A stretch of 64,000 nt of DNA from Adiantum capillus-veneris (Eukaryota > Streptophyta > Polypodiopsida > Polypodiales > Pteridaceae), in NCBI GenBank assembly GCA_014529385.2, contig CM043944.1:92599476-92663475 (forward strand). The letters are read 5' to 3'. A program made the position numbers and the translations under genes. Of the stretch, positions 10,735 through 22,424 are shown piece after piece; position 1 is the stretch's first letter; every line of letters starts with the position of its first letter. Below the pieces are notes generated by a model. That model saw only the letters and a list, made by a program, of their open reading frames with translations. It ran no database searches and had not been told where the DNA came from.

Positions 10735-10998
10735 GGTATCCTAGAGAAGATTCCTTCTTGTAGGGTCATCCCTTATGATGCTTTGATAACACAGTGTACT
10801 TCAATTGGGCAAGGCCAACAAGATTTTGACTATTTTGAACAAATGCACCATGAGAACATCCTTGTAATTGAGATGATCTATGCTTGCATCCTTAGAGCCA
10901 ATGTTGGGTTTAGGGGGAAGAAATATATCCATGATGAGATTTCCAAGAAAGGTTATTTATTGTGTTGGTGGTGTGTCAACAAGACAACTAATCCATGA
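10735..10998 (+). pseudogene. PPR protein fragment
   Basis: The frame reads ILEKIPSCRVIPYDALITQC, then QGQQDFDYFEQMHHENIL, then MIYACILRANVGFRGKKYIH and DEISKKGYLL. This follows the repeating pattern of PLS-class PPR proteins (V..LP.RDVVSWNALI.GY, ALDCFEQMQHEGI.PD, VTYACILKACG...KGK.IHDEI..QGLL), as in the better preserved gene at 47.2-49.0 kb. Roughly two repeats survive. It has no start, no organelle-targeting segment, and ends after a divergent tail. Intact PPR proteins of this class bind organellar RNA. This copy cannot. Confidence 0.7.
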
Positions 10999-11146
10999 TC
11001 GCATTTTGATGTAAATTTTTCTAATGCTATGTTTGATGGTGGATATGTATGTTGAATATGGTAATCTTTCCTCCACGCATCCTAGCTTGTTCAAGAGCAT
11101 GCTTCGCCTATGATGACACCCTTATACTGTAATTTTTTGAGCTAGT

Positions 11147-11760
11147 TCAAGAGCTTGATGACTGCACTACATTTGAGTAAGGTGACCAGAGCGTCCCCTC
11201 CATCAAAAGGCAGTCCCTTGAAGACTCCCATGCTTGTTGAATACCATCACACCTCCCTACATACAAAAAAATGTTGACATCATCAAAAGGCATTCCTAGA
11301 GGGCCCCACACTTGCCAAAGACCACTACACGTACCTTGCAAGCACACTAATAGGAGCCTTACCTCGCATAACATCACACGTAAAGAGGCATTGCATGCAA
11401 ATCTCATAATGGATTGGCCTCCCTTTGTCAATGGGTCCAACAAAAGCACACGCAATGAGGACATACACATAGGTTAATACAATTGAAGGGTGCCCTCATG
11501 CCGCATCTTGAGTGTCGTATGTGCCTAAAGTAGTTGAGAGCTAGTTTTTTTGCATACTCAATGGCATACCTTGACATCAAAACACCCAAAAATCACACGC
11601 GGAAAAAATTCCTCTAGGGAACTTGTACATGCACGAGAACACCCCACTTGGCATATATATCCACAAGAACATAATACGACACTCAGTTACGTTGCTTGAA
11701 ACTTGATTGCTACTTAGCTTTCCACACCTTTGCCAATGCATGCATGTTAAGTGATTTTTC
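11147..11760 (-). pseudogene. Degenerate PPR protein fragment, minus strand
   Basis: Minus-strand translation in shifting frames gives VSYYVLVDIYAKWGVLVHVQ (compare NALVDMYAKCG...A), NYFRHIRHSRCGMRAPF (compare ALNYFRQMQ.EGI.P), and FGKCGAL further on. There are many stops and frame changes. It points towards the plus-strand PPR fragment at 10.7 kb, so the two are not one gene. Assignment rests on weak motif matches only. Confidence 0.4.
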
Positions 11761-11769
11761 AAGATGCCT

Positions 11770-12333
11770 CAAGAGTCGATGTTACATCCATTAAAAAGGG
11801 TCCACGTCTTCCTCTACAAAATGTAAAAGCTTAAATTGGAGACTTTGTAGAATTCATGTATGCTTGTTGGTGTCCATCATATATATGCAATGTATGCTTT
11901 TTTATTACCTATTTTTAGCCGTTGAAAAAGACTCTAGATTAAACACCAATTTTTTTGAAAAAATGATCTTGATTGCAAAAGCTTGAAATTGGAAGCTCCC
12001 TAAAAAAACACACTTCTTGGATCATAGTTTACTTCATATTATCTTCCTCTTCAATTTGATGAATCTCTTAGATTTATGATATATCATCTAATCTCTCTCT
12101 ATCTATATCTTCAAAAAAATAAAGATTCACACCATGTAATATCAATATGTGTGTGTGTGTGTGTGTTTTACTAAGAACTTGTAAAACAATTGAACATGCT
12201 ACTTATAATTCACTCTATTTCTCTTTATGACACTTTCAAAATATAAAATAAATTAAACCTCAAAAAATTATTCTATGTTTCTTCAACATGAAGTAATTAT
12301 AAAGATTGGTTCAAAATGTAGTCTAGATCTCAC

Positions 12334-12366
<33 letters not shown>

Positions 12367-12510
12367 AAAAATATAAATCAAATTAGCAATCCCTAAAAAG
12401 ATACTCTTTGCAACTCTCTATATTTCCCTCCATGAAAATATAAAAAAATTACAAACATTACTTTTCTCTATTTTAAAAAATTAAGGAAACTACTTGAAAT
12501 GATTCCTAAT

Positions 12511-12562
<52 letters not shown>

Positions 12563-12740
12563 ACAATTGCTTGATGTACAATTAATAATCTGGTTACTAA
12601 TATCTGACACTTTTTTTTTGGTTTTTATTTCAAAAGATGGATGGGTATTAAGTGTTTTGTGTTGTAATATTTCTTGAAGTATAGTTAATGGTCTAGTTAC
12701 TATTGTTTGACTCTCATTTCAGTGTAAATGGATAGCTATG
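11770..12740. other. AT-rich intergenic stretch with microsatellites
   Basis: Contains (GT)n at 12149-12166, (CT)n at about 12341-12366 and (CT)n at 12514-12560, in AT-rich sequence with no recognisable gene. Confidence 0.7.
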
Positions 12741-12747
12741 TGATGTT

Positions 12748-13104
12748 TTGCTTCATGTACAATTAATTTTCCGGTTGTGCTATTGTTTGACACTTTGGTT
12801 TTGTTTTTATTTTGAAAGATATGGATGCGTATTAAGTGTTTTCTGTGTAATAGTTTTAGATCTCTCTATCTTTGCGATCACCATGGTTTCCACCGACGAG
12901 CGAAAAGCCATCTTGTGTGCCCTACGCATAGAAGTAGTCATTATAGTATTGCAAAATATAGATGAGGCCATAAGAAAGTCCATGAGTTTGATATCCTCAT
13001 GGAGAATCTTGTTGAGTATATTTGGGAAAATACATTGTGCGACTCTGAAGAGAAGCAATGCAAAATTGTGTGAAAGACAGAAGCTAGCCGACTTTGACTA
13101 TTAA
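12748..13104 (+). CDS. Unrecognised open frame (118 codons)
   Basis: The second half of the frame, from MVSTDERKAILCALRIEVV, looks more protein-like than the Leu/Cys/Phe-rich first half and could be a remnant of a coding exon. I recognise no domain. It may equally be a chance frame in AT-rich DNA. Confidence 0.15.
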   Translation: MLHVQLIFRLCYCLTLWFCFYFERYGCVLSVFCVIVLDLSIFAITMVSTDERKAILCALRIEVVIIVLQNIDEAIRKSMSLISSWRILLSIFGKIHCATLKRSNAKLCERQKLADFDY

Positions 13105-13449
13105 CACAAAACTTGCACTATTTTGGGAAGTATGCAAGTTTCATATGAGGATTTAAAAGATTTGGTGCCAGCTTATGCTGATCTACGTTGCTTACAACTA
13201 TGGGACACTATATGTGGTTAAGATAATTTGTTTGGTCTCATATTTGAGGTGTACTTGTCTTTGTTGAATGCTTTCCAATGATTATTGCATTCCATCTTTC
13301 AATCTTTGAGGCCAATGATCAGTTTGTCTTATGTATTAATCTTTCATTCATTGAGATCCTTATATCATCTATATTTTTGTAGATATGGCAAACGGATAAG
13401 ATAACTAACACCATGAGTTGGCTAGAAAGGCATAAGAGCGACTTAATTT

Positions 13450-14760
13450 AACACTAGTTTGGTACTGAAAAGGACACTTTAGTGTCATTTTTTTGCGAAT
13501 TTAAATAAAATGGTACATGTAATCTAGAACACATCTCAAGAAATGATTTTGCAAACTTATAGAATGTTATTCAAAGTACTCATAGAAATTATAATCCCTC
13601 ACTTTTTATCATAACCTCAATAGTAACGACACTCATGAAAAGACCCTATGCAAAACAACGTTCAATGTTTCATTAAAACTCGTACTCTAGCCTAAGAAAA
13701 AAATGACCAGGGTATATGCAATATTCCGTGGTAACTACTTACATATGTGTTTGATAGTTTTGCAATTGTCATGTGAGAAAAAAATCCTTTGTGACTAGGA
13801 TTAAATATATAAAGTACTATGTGTCAAATATGCAACGTTCACAAATTCAATTAATGATCACAAAAAACATTTAGCTCATCTGAATTTACAATGCCTTATG
13901 ATGCATATATACTAGATCTATGACTCCATTACATAAGATGATAATTTTTAATAGTTATGCAAGCCATATTTGGTGATTTATGGCATATCCTAAAAACTGC
14001 GCATGTTGTAATTATGATTTTTTATTTATCAAAGATAAGTCTTAAAATAAAGTCCACTTTTGGATTTTTCCGTTCATCTCACTTATTTGTGTACAAATAC
14101 CTCATATGGACACAATTGGGAGATTTATATACACACTTTCATTAGTTTTTCATAGCAATATTTTTTTGCAAGAAATTACGCACTACAATTTTTTTAAATG
14201 AGCTTAATTACAAGATGCCTTTGAGTTTGAACCCTTGAAAAATGCTTAGTTGATGGGTATTGACCTATAGGTACATTATACACCATAGGTTTCATCCCAT
14301 AACCTCATCATATTAATGAAAGAGGCCTTGAAAGACCAAAATTTTCATCTTTGTCAGCATTTTCAAGATTTTGGTCTTTTGATTTTAACAAAAATATAAT
14401 CCCATAACTAGGTTATGAAGGTCAATTTCTTGCTATAATAAGTTTTTTCCTATCCATACACCTTGAAATCTATGCAAAATCTTATTTTGATGAGAAGTCA
14501 ATTTATGAAAAATTTGTTAAAATTGCACTAAATTTATATGATTTTTTCATCTTAAAACTTATCATTATAATCTTAATTTGTTATTAACTTTGGAAAAAAT
14601 AAAATTTGGCTATGTTCTTCACCTCATAGCTAACCTAAGATATGAACGTGACCTATTGATATTTTTTCTAGATTCACCAAATAATTATGACAAGTTGCTA
14701 GAAAAACAGGACACTTTAGTCTCTCAAGACATTTTAGTGTCCTATTACAAAACTAGTGTT
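13450..14760. mobile_element. Terminal-inverted-repeat element (CACTA-like ends), non-coding
   Basis: The left end reads AACACTAGTTTGGTACTG. The reverse complement of the right end reads AACACTAGTTTTGTAATA. Just inside both ends is a subterminal GGACACTTTAGTGTC-like motif; at the right it occurs twice in opposite orientations (14709-14742). If the terminus is CACTAGTTT, both ends are flanked by TTAA. The interior (about 1.2 kb) is AT-rich with no transposase, so this would be a non-autonomous copy. CACTA ends plus subterminal repeats suggest the En/Spm class, but that class normally makes 3-bp duplications, so the class is uncertain. Confidence 0.6.
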
Positions 14761-14763
14761 AAA

Positions 14764-15249
14764 GCTCTCGCACAGAGTTTGGCTGCCTGCCAGGCAACTA
14801 GAACGACCTATAGATTGTCCAAATGGGCAAATCCAAGTCATGCCCAATGGAGTGACATAAACAAACAGGTCACAAAGGATATGATCAAAGAGATATGGCC
14901 GTGCCCAGAAGGTGAGACCAAGAAGGGAAGATGGAAGGTGTCAAGGTGTCAAAATAACGACATCAAACTTAACGCTGAGGGAATCTTCCTAGAGGTATAT
15001 GGTCATCCGCTCCATAATGCAGATGCATCACTCTACTTTGCTAAAATGCTTTAGATTCATTTTATCTTGGATAGGCTAGTGGACTTTGCATTGAGAGATG
15101 TCACCCCCGTTAGCACCCATGCTATACATGAGGAGACAATGACATTCACAAGAGAAGAGTTTGATCTTATGGTGAAAGGGGTTGGAATGGAGTTGAGAAA
15201 GGTCAAGGAAACCATGGGGGAAAAGCTCTCCCGTGACCACCGCAATTAA
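14764..15249 (+). pseudogene. Unrecognised coding remnant with one internal stop
   Basis: One frame runs from the right edge of the TIR element to 15249, broken only by a TAG at 15052-15054. It contains SKWANPSHAQWSDINKQVTK, EIWPCPEGETKKGRWKVSRC, GIFLEVYGHPLHN and, after the stop, FALRDVTPVSTHAIHEETM and FTREEFDLMVKGVGMELRKV. The composition is that of a real protein. I recognise no family. The open frame extends 60 codons into the TIR element, but that part is probably accidental. Confidence 0.4.
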
Positions 15250-15679
15250 GGGTTGAAGTGCAACTTAAGCTTAGTCAAGATGTGCATGGCCTATCTCAGT
15301 GTTCAAATCCTATACACCAAGGCAATCACATCCCCCACTTTTTAACGCATCATAAGATTGTGGGAGTCTCAAATGTGGATAGCAGTTCCTCCACCAACCA
15401 ATGTCCCCTATGCTACAAAGTCTTTCACGGTTGGAGCGGCCATTATAGTTGCCATGTGGACACTATTACACCATCTTATATGCTTGGTGAGAGAAATGTA
15501 AAATATATCCACATGTGCATTGTGCGGTGCAGCAATTGATGAAGGCCTATGTACCATACTTGGCATGGCCAATGAATACAAACCATCGGGGTCGCAAGAG
15601 GCAACTCCTAGAGTACTTCGAAATCTATTCCAAGACAAAAACTACTTGTAATATTTTACTAATATGACACTCTTTTGCA

Positions 15680-17853
15680 AGTTCAATGAAATTGTTGCTT
15701 AATCTTCATTGTCATCATTTTCCAAGATTCTGTCTTCTATGTCTACTTTGTCGCATGCTTGATTGAGCTTGTCTGAGTCAATATGGATATTTTCCTCTAG
15801 CTCAAGTCTTGTGTATATCATAAGTCCAACGTCAAAGTGTTTGCCTTCTACATCATCACAATTGTACATTCATCTGGGCATATATTCTTCATATCCTTTG
15901 CTTTCAATGTGCCACAGGATTTTTTTTTTTTGCAATAGATGTAATCAAGTTTATCTGCACGATCTACAAGAAGTCGATTTGCGAGTACTGTTGTGAATAT
16001 ATTTGTATAAGAACACTAGCTTAAAACCTTCATCGCAAGGTTATGCAACAAAGCATAGTGTTCTCCACCATTCATCATCCACCATTTCCATGCAGGCCTC
16101 TCTTTTGCCATTTGTTGAACAAGAGAGTTTGAAAATAGACCTTCTTTCAATCGAAAAGGACATTTCTTTTATGCATCTTACACGATCATCAACATTGGCA
16201 TAGAAAGTGTTTACCACTGTGTAAAAATCATGATCAAGTCCATATTCTAGTATTCAGGATCTAGCATGTAAGTAGAACTATGTAATGGTGTATGCGCTCC
16301 AATCCATCTAGCATGAAAGTATTTCAAGTAGACTTTCCTCTGTCGACAAAAGAATGGAACACGCCAATCCTTTTCCACCACCAACTGCTCTAACTTTTCA
16401 GGACACTCCAAAATCCTTTGGACAGTCCACCATTGCATCCATACTTTTCATAGATTGGGCATCCTCTGGTCAAGATTTCATATGGCATACATAACTGGCA
16501 TCATTATACGATATGCATCCATGACACTACTCCACCAAGTTTTTTTCGTAAGCGATGCTCTCAAGACTTTGACTTTCTCTTTCACTTTTTTGTTATGCTT
16601 GCTCTCCGAGTCATGAAATGCCATACATGTAAATGTAGTTATGTCTACAACTTTGTTTCTAAGAAGAGACTCAAAAGTGTATAAGTGAGTGCAAAATCTA
16701 GTCTCTGTATGTAGTTTTAACATAACTGACATGCGATGTTTAATATTCTAATACTCTCTGTCTTTTGAGCATAAATCACACAAGCTGGCGAGCAATATTG
16801 ACAATAGAGGCAAACCACTTGGTATCGTCACTTTATACCAACCTTTTAATACAAGATTCAAAGCATGTGTATTGCACCCAAAAGGAAAAACATGCAGGTA
16901 CTGACGCTTCAAGATTTGTCGGCATTCTTGGAATTCTTTGCATTGTCCATCACAATGTAGACTACATGTTTAGCACCCCCTCTATCATAGAGGAAATTTC
17001 ATTAGCATTATAAATCCCAGACTTAATTGAACCATGTGAATCCACAGCACAAACAAATGTTTTGCCTCTAAGTGAAACATCATTAAATTAATTCGTGGTT
17101 TTCTTTTTGTACATTGGACCGCCGTTGTTGACTATGGTATATCCAGAAAGCTCTATATTGCTAAGAACTACCCTTTGCACACGTTATTTTACATGAACAT
17201 AGCATTTCTCCAATAGACCATTTCACATAGCACGGTATGTTGGTAGTGAAAACCCTGATCCAAACTCACCAATTTTCTTCCTTGCTCTCTTCCAATGCCT
17301 ATTGTGCACCATCATCATAGCACTTGCTCAAAAGGAAATTGCTTCAGCAAGAGCGAGCTATGAACCATTGAGTAGACCATTACGTAAGCTTTCTTGCAAT
17401 GAAGTTTGACGCATAGACACCTTTCCTACGTCAAAATGACGCTTCAATGAAGATGCACTAGGTAGATTGCTTTATGGCTGCACATTTGGATTCATAGCGC
17501 AAGCCGACGATGCTTTCGGAGTTTGTTGGTTGGAACCAATATGTTCAGACATCTCCTGAGACATTAGTAGTAGATGTATAATGTTTCTTTGATTCTTTCT
17601 TTTAAATTTCTTCCCTCAAGCATTTGACCACTACAGTTGCACTAGGGTGGGTACATGTGCGACCCCGTCCACCTAGAAAATTTTCCCTTAGTTGAGGTGA
17701 CCCACCAAACTTTGTTGTATGGCATAGCTAACACTCCCAATCTATGAATTGAATACCGATGTTAGTTGCATATTGCCACTCTATCCCATCTGCCTTTTTT
17801 TTCTTGCTAGTTTGAATTTGGGTTCTATCACTAGGTTCAATGTTTCCTTCCAT
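15680..17853 (-). pseudogene. hAT-like transposase (BED finger + DUF659), decayed
   Basis: Minus-strand order matches a hAT-family protein. Near 17850-17650 there is an N-terminal BED-type finger (MEGNIEPSDR, then IEWQYATNIGIQFIDWEC, with a C..C and LRENFLGGRGRTC further on, the first finger Cys followed by a stop). Near 17000-16880 there is a DUF659 region (IKSGIYNANEISSMIEGV and, in another frame, VMDNAKNSKNADK). Near 16700-16480 comes ETRFCTHLYTFESLL and KTWWSSVMDAYRIMMPVMYA. Near 16440-16250 comes WWTVQRILECPEKLEQLV and HARWIGAHTPLHSSTYMLDP. Frameshifts and stops occur throughout. Termini and target duplication were not located. Such transposases cut and paste DNA in the nucleus; this copy is inactive. 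Confidence 0.7.
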
Positions 17854-17859
17854 CTCAAA

Positions 17860-18959
17860 TAATCTATTCAAGAAAGCATGGAACAATGAATACATAACCA
17901 AAGTAACAACAAAGATACTCACGTATTACAAAAAAGTACATCTCTACACAAACATACATTGATTTTGATGAAAAATGTAGCTACACAACAATTTAAAACT
18001 ATTTTAAAAATTCAAGTATTGTGTTTATTATTCAACTATTTTAAAAATTTACTTTACATGCATAGTCAAGTATATAGACCTACTTTATTGATAGTTTTGA
18101 TGTTCTTTAAAATGTTCACAAATACTAATCTTTGCAGATGTATAGATATCAATTTTTATTAAACCTCAAGCATCATAGGATGATAAATACAAGTAATCTT
18201 TAAACAATATAAATATGTATTTTCAAATTAAATACATGAAATGGATAGCATACATACTATACACATTGCACACCTAATGAAGGATGTCGTTTGTACCCAA
18301 TTAAGGATACTTTACACAAACCAAACCAAGGATCTATGTTTGTCAAATACTCTAGTATAAGACAATAGACCCTTGCTTAACATGGAACATAGCAAATATC
18401 CAGAACCAATACTAGCCCCTAATCAGGACTCTTGGCTCAATCAAATCATTTATAAAACAGCATAAGGGAGCAAGCAACAATATAAATTACATGTGCTGCT
18501 CAAATACAAACAAGCTCAAGTGACTCCAACTTTGTCCCTAAATCTTAACAGGTATTAGCTACGAACCACACTCTACCCACAATTCAAAGAACTGAAGACT
18601 AGTGGCTCAATAGCCTTAGGCAAGCGTATAAGGAAATAAGACCGTCCCTAAAATAAGGACCTTCTTCCCAAAAGGACCTCTTAGCCCACCGGGACTTTTA
18701 AACACTCCAAATATTTCCCAAAAACCTAAAAATGCGTCTAATTATCCACTCTATGTAGTAATGACATAGCTCGTTGGCATTCCGATAGTCTCGACAGGCC
18801 TACCAAGTAAACTTAATACCCAACGGGCCTCGCTGGGTAAACTCTAAAGCCCAGCGGGTTTAAAAGAGGATTAGGTTTAAGCCGGTCATTGCAAAAGTTT
18901 TGTGAATATAGATGTGATCACAACATAAATTATGTGATTAATGCATGTTATTAACGTGT
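17860..18959. other. AT-rich intergenic stretch, no supported gene
   Basis: Only short frames. A GC-richer patch with two inverted CCCAACGGG/CCCAGCGGG-like motifs lies at 18817-18862 and could be an end of a DNA transposon, but no partner end was found. Confidence 0.5.
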
Positions 18960-19250
18960 TCACGGATTTGTAAACACGTTAATGAAATCCCTATTGGCAT
19001 GCGATGTAAGAAGCTCCACCGTAGAATTACTTTTAAACATGTGTTGAATGCAATGAATTAGTGAAAAATGTTTCAATAGCTTGTGGGGTAGGTGCGCTCC
19101 GCTCACTTTGGTCTTGTAGCATGCTTCCCCACACACGGAACATGAGGTGTGCTCATTGCAGTATGTAAACAATTGTTGACACACGTGTGGATGCGCTCTT
19201 ACTCCATGCCAAGTGCAGTGACATACGATCTCGCTCATCGGAAATCCCAA
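18960..19250 (-). pseudogene. CACTA (En/Spm) TNP2-type transposase fragment
   Basis: The minus-strand frame has CSVCGEACYK, then SGAHLPHKLLKHFSLIHCIQ and HMFKSNSTVELLTSHAN. This matches the TNP2 zinc-binding segment (CPVCG...R.....PAKVLRYFPIIPRLKRMF...A.LLRWH) in order and spacing. About 95 residues remain. The catalytic part is missing here. Confidence 0.65.
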
Positions 19251-20442
19251 GGCATGTGGTGATCTTTAGGAAGCATTTTGTCCATCAAACTACAACAAAA
19301 AAGAGTATCAACATCAATGTAAGCCCACCAAAAGAAGGGAGTGCCATGTATAAAAAGCAATATATAGAACTTACCCAAGGAGTGCATCTACACTTGCATT
19401 GCTTCAATCGAATTTTTCTTGCAAGTTGAGGACTTCCAACGATGCTCGAAGCATCGAGTATTGTGCACCTTTAAAGAGGTGTTGGGGTACTCGATAGAAA
19501 CCTGTCCTCTGTTGATGATGTCCGTTGAGTGCATGGTCTATAATCCTCCTCGCACATGTTGTCTTCATGAGCCAATAACTCATCCACCATGTCAAACATG
19601 TGCTCATCCTCAAGCTCAAAGTGTCCCTAGACACGTGTGGAGGAGCTGTCGAAGTAGAGCTAGTGGGAGGGTCACCATATGCCATGCCCTCACCCAATTT
19701 CTCTTTTCATTGTCTTTTGGCCTTGAGAGCCAGAGCACCACCACCAATGGGGGGCATCCTCAAGCAAAGGGGGGGATGCACTTTCATCTACTCGAGAACT
19801 TTTTTGAGGGCACCAAAGCTCTTCGTTCTCCACACGTTCCAAAGCAATGTGACTCAAGCGAGGGATTGCCCGTTTGCACTTGCGCAAGGACAAGGGAGTT
19901 TGTCCTTGAGCCATCGATCATGTTCGGGGCCGTTTGAAGGGCCATGATCACCCAAATCATCCTGTACACGCGTGAAGATGTGTTAAGATTAACTCAAAGA
20001 AAGAGAAATAAATTCTAAAATTTAAAAGAAAAAAATATGTGCTCTACAGTTACAATAGTTACTAGAGTAGAGAGTAGCAATTTTTCAATAGTGAGTGGTA
20101 CAAAAGTAACTAAAGTATTAATTAAAAAAAGATGTAATAAAAAATTAAAAAGATATATATAATTTATCATGCAATCTAAGATTAGAGGGAGGTGGTTTGT
20201 AACCTCCTACAATCTCGGATACTTTTTGAACCGTTGAAAAATATAGCGCGGTAATAGTCGTGGTAACAGGCGTAGTAACAAACGCAATAACAAGTGTGGT
20301 AATAGTCACATTAATAATTGGCACCTAATAAAGAGAGATAGAGCAGAGTATGCCGCTTTTTTGTAACATACTCTGCTCTCAAGCTCCCCCGACCATCGCA
20401 CTTGCTTTCTCTCCCTCCCCTCTCCCCTATTCTACCTCTCTC

Positions 20443-20513
<71 letters not shown>

Positions 20514-20678
20514 ACTACTCCGGATTGTGTTTGAAGGAGCGTTTGTGGAGAAGGGCTCACCACAAACGACATAGGATGCTCAACCTAATAGGCATCCTAA
20601 CCTACAAGTCATTAAGGTAAGCACATAAATCCCCCGCACGCCCCCTCAACCCCCTCCCCCTTTCCCTATTGTATTATA

Positions 20679-20722
<44 letters not shown>

Positions 20723-21150
20723 ACACCCACACCTAAAGATTAAAAAGAAAAGAAAAGTAGAGATGCACATACCTCTTCCACTTGCTTGTAGGAGTAGATT
20801 AGGTTTAGGGTTTAAATTTTTTTCTTGTAAATCAATTGGTAGAGTAGATTAAACTTAGGGAAATTGTTGTAGAAGATGTGCTTTGTTTGTAAATTGACTT
20901 GCTTGTAGATTAAATTTTCTTGAAACTTGCTTGATCACTTAGCATGAAACTTGAAAAGAGATTAAGAAAGGGATTGTGTAGAAAAAAGATTAAAACAACC
21001 AATGAAGTGTTAAGTAAAAAATTAAAGAGTAAAAATTCAAAATGTAAATAGCAAAAAGAAAGAGTAGAATAGAAAAAAAGATAGAGAAAGAGACTAGAGT
21101 AGAAAAATGTAAGTAAAGAGAGAAAAAAAATTAAGGGTGAGAAAGGGGAA
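19251..21150. other. Intergenic stretch with microsatellites
   Basis: No gene supported. Frames at 19.4-19.95 kb overlap in several phases and show no domain. 20248-20310 holds short imperfect repeats of a GTGGTAATA/GTAACA-type word. (TC)n then (CA)n occur at 20448-20510, and (AC)n at 20683-20722. Confidence 0.6.
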
Positions 21151-21339
21151 AATTAGAGAGAGAAATAAAAAGTATAAATAGGGGAAAAATAGAGAGAAAA
21201 ATAAAAAGTAAGTCTAGGGTATAGAAAGTAGAAAAATGTAAAAAAGGAGAGAAAAAAGGTATAAATAGGGGAAAAATAGAGAGAGAAATAAAAAGTAAGT
21301 CTAGGGTATAGAAAGTAGAAAGAAATCAGAAGTAGGTTT

Positions 21340-21398
21340 AGAAAATAAAAAGTTGAGAAAGAAAGTAGAGAGTAGAGAGAGAGAGGGGGGGGAGAGAG

Positions 21399-21436
<38 letters not shown>

Positions 21437-21491
21437 AAGAGAGATAGATAGGAGAAAGAGGGCAAGAGAAAGAGAGAGAGGGAGATAGATA

Positions 21492-21581
<90 letters not shown>

Positions 21582-21744
21582 GATAGAGGGAAAGAGAGAG
21601 AAAAAGAGATAGATAGGGAGAAAGAGGACAAGAGAAAGAGACAGAGGGAGAGAATATATAGAGGGAAAGAGAGAGCAGAGAGAATATATAGAGGGAAAGA
21701 GAGAGAGGGACAAGAGAAAGAGAGAGTAGAGATAGATAGATAGA
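21340..21744. repeat. Compound (GA)n / (TA)n / (GATA) microsatellite
   Basis: About 400 bp of near-pure purine GA repeats interrupted by a (TA)n block at about 21494-21542. Long Ser/Leu frames on the minus strand are by-products. It abuts the 3' end of the minus-strand LINE, whose tail is TCTA-like, so the array may have grown from the LINE tail. Confidence 0.9.
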
Positions 21745-21754
21745 TTTTATTATT

Positions 21755-21784
21755 GTCCCATAGGTCAAATATGACCTATGGGAC
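21755..21784. repeat. Perfect 30-nt hairpin near the LINE 3' end
   Basis: Arms of 13 bp (GTCCCATAGGTCA and its complement) around AATA. It lies within about 15 bp of the presumed LINE 3' terminus, where many LINEs carry a hairpin recognised by their own reverse transcriptase. Confidence 0.7.
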
Positions 21785-22424
21785 CAAATTCACATGTGAT
21801 GTGGTATGTGTATGGCTAATGAGTGACTCTTGATGCTCCAAAATTGTGGTGATGAGAGTCGCAATGGAGAGCCCACATTGTGGCTGGGAGAGGAAATTGT
21901 GTAGGTCTAAGTCATGGCTGAAAATGTGCGAGAAGCAAGTTCGGACTCACACTCTAGTAGTGTGTGGTACTCACACTCTCAAACTTGCAATGAGCATAGT
22001 GTGCACAATTGATTTGACTCTTCTCCATTGCCCCAAGGCCCTATCTCACACCGAAGGGAATGGGAGCTAAGCCAAATGGCTATGATAGTGTGTATTGCTG
22101 ACAAGGGGATAGGCTCAGGTTTCCTCTTTGAGCAAAGAACATGGTTTTGTAGCTGGGGGCAATATGGGTGGTGTAATGTATGAAGCGTGATCCATCGGAT
22201 TTCTCCCAAGCCGTAATACATTGGCGTTGTAGAAAAGCTTCATTCACTTGGGAGTCAATTAAAGCATCATGTAGCAAGTGTAATTCATCCCATCTCCCAA
22301 ACCACTTCTTTATGTCTTGTATCCATCCCGTGCTCAAGATCTTGCTTTTATGCGTCTTTTGAACTTTTTTGCTTGCTTCCCATGCAATTGTAGGAAGTCG
22401 AATGATGGGAGCTAGAGCTTTCAC

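Noticed and set aside
19419-19947. Overlapping 172- and 115-codon plus-strand frames
   Set aside because: Two phases are open over the same bases together with minus-strand frames, which points to base composition rather than coding.
21153-21768. Long minus-strand Ser/Leu-rich frames
   Set aside because: They are translations of the GA/TA microsatellite, not genes.
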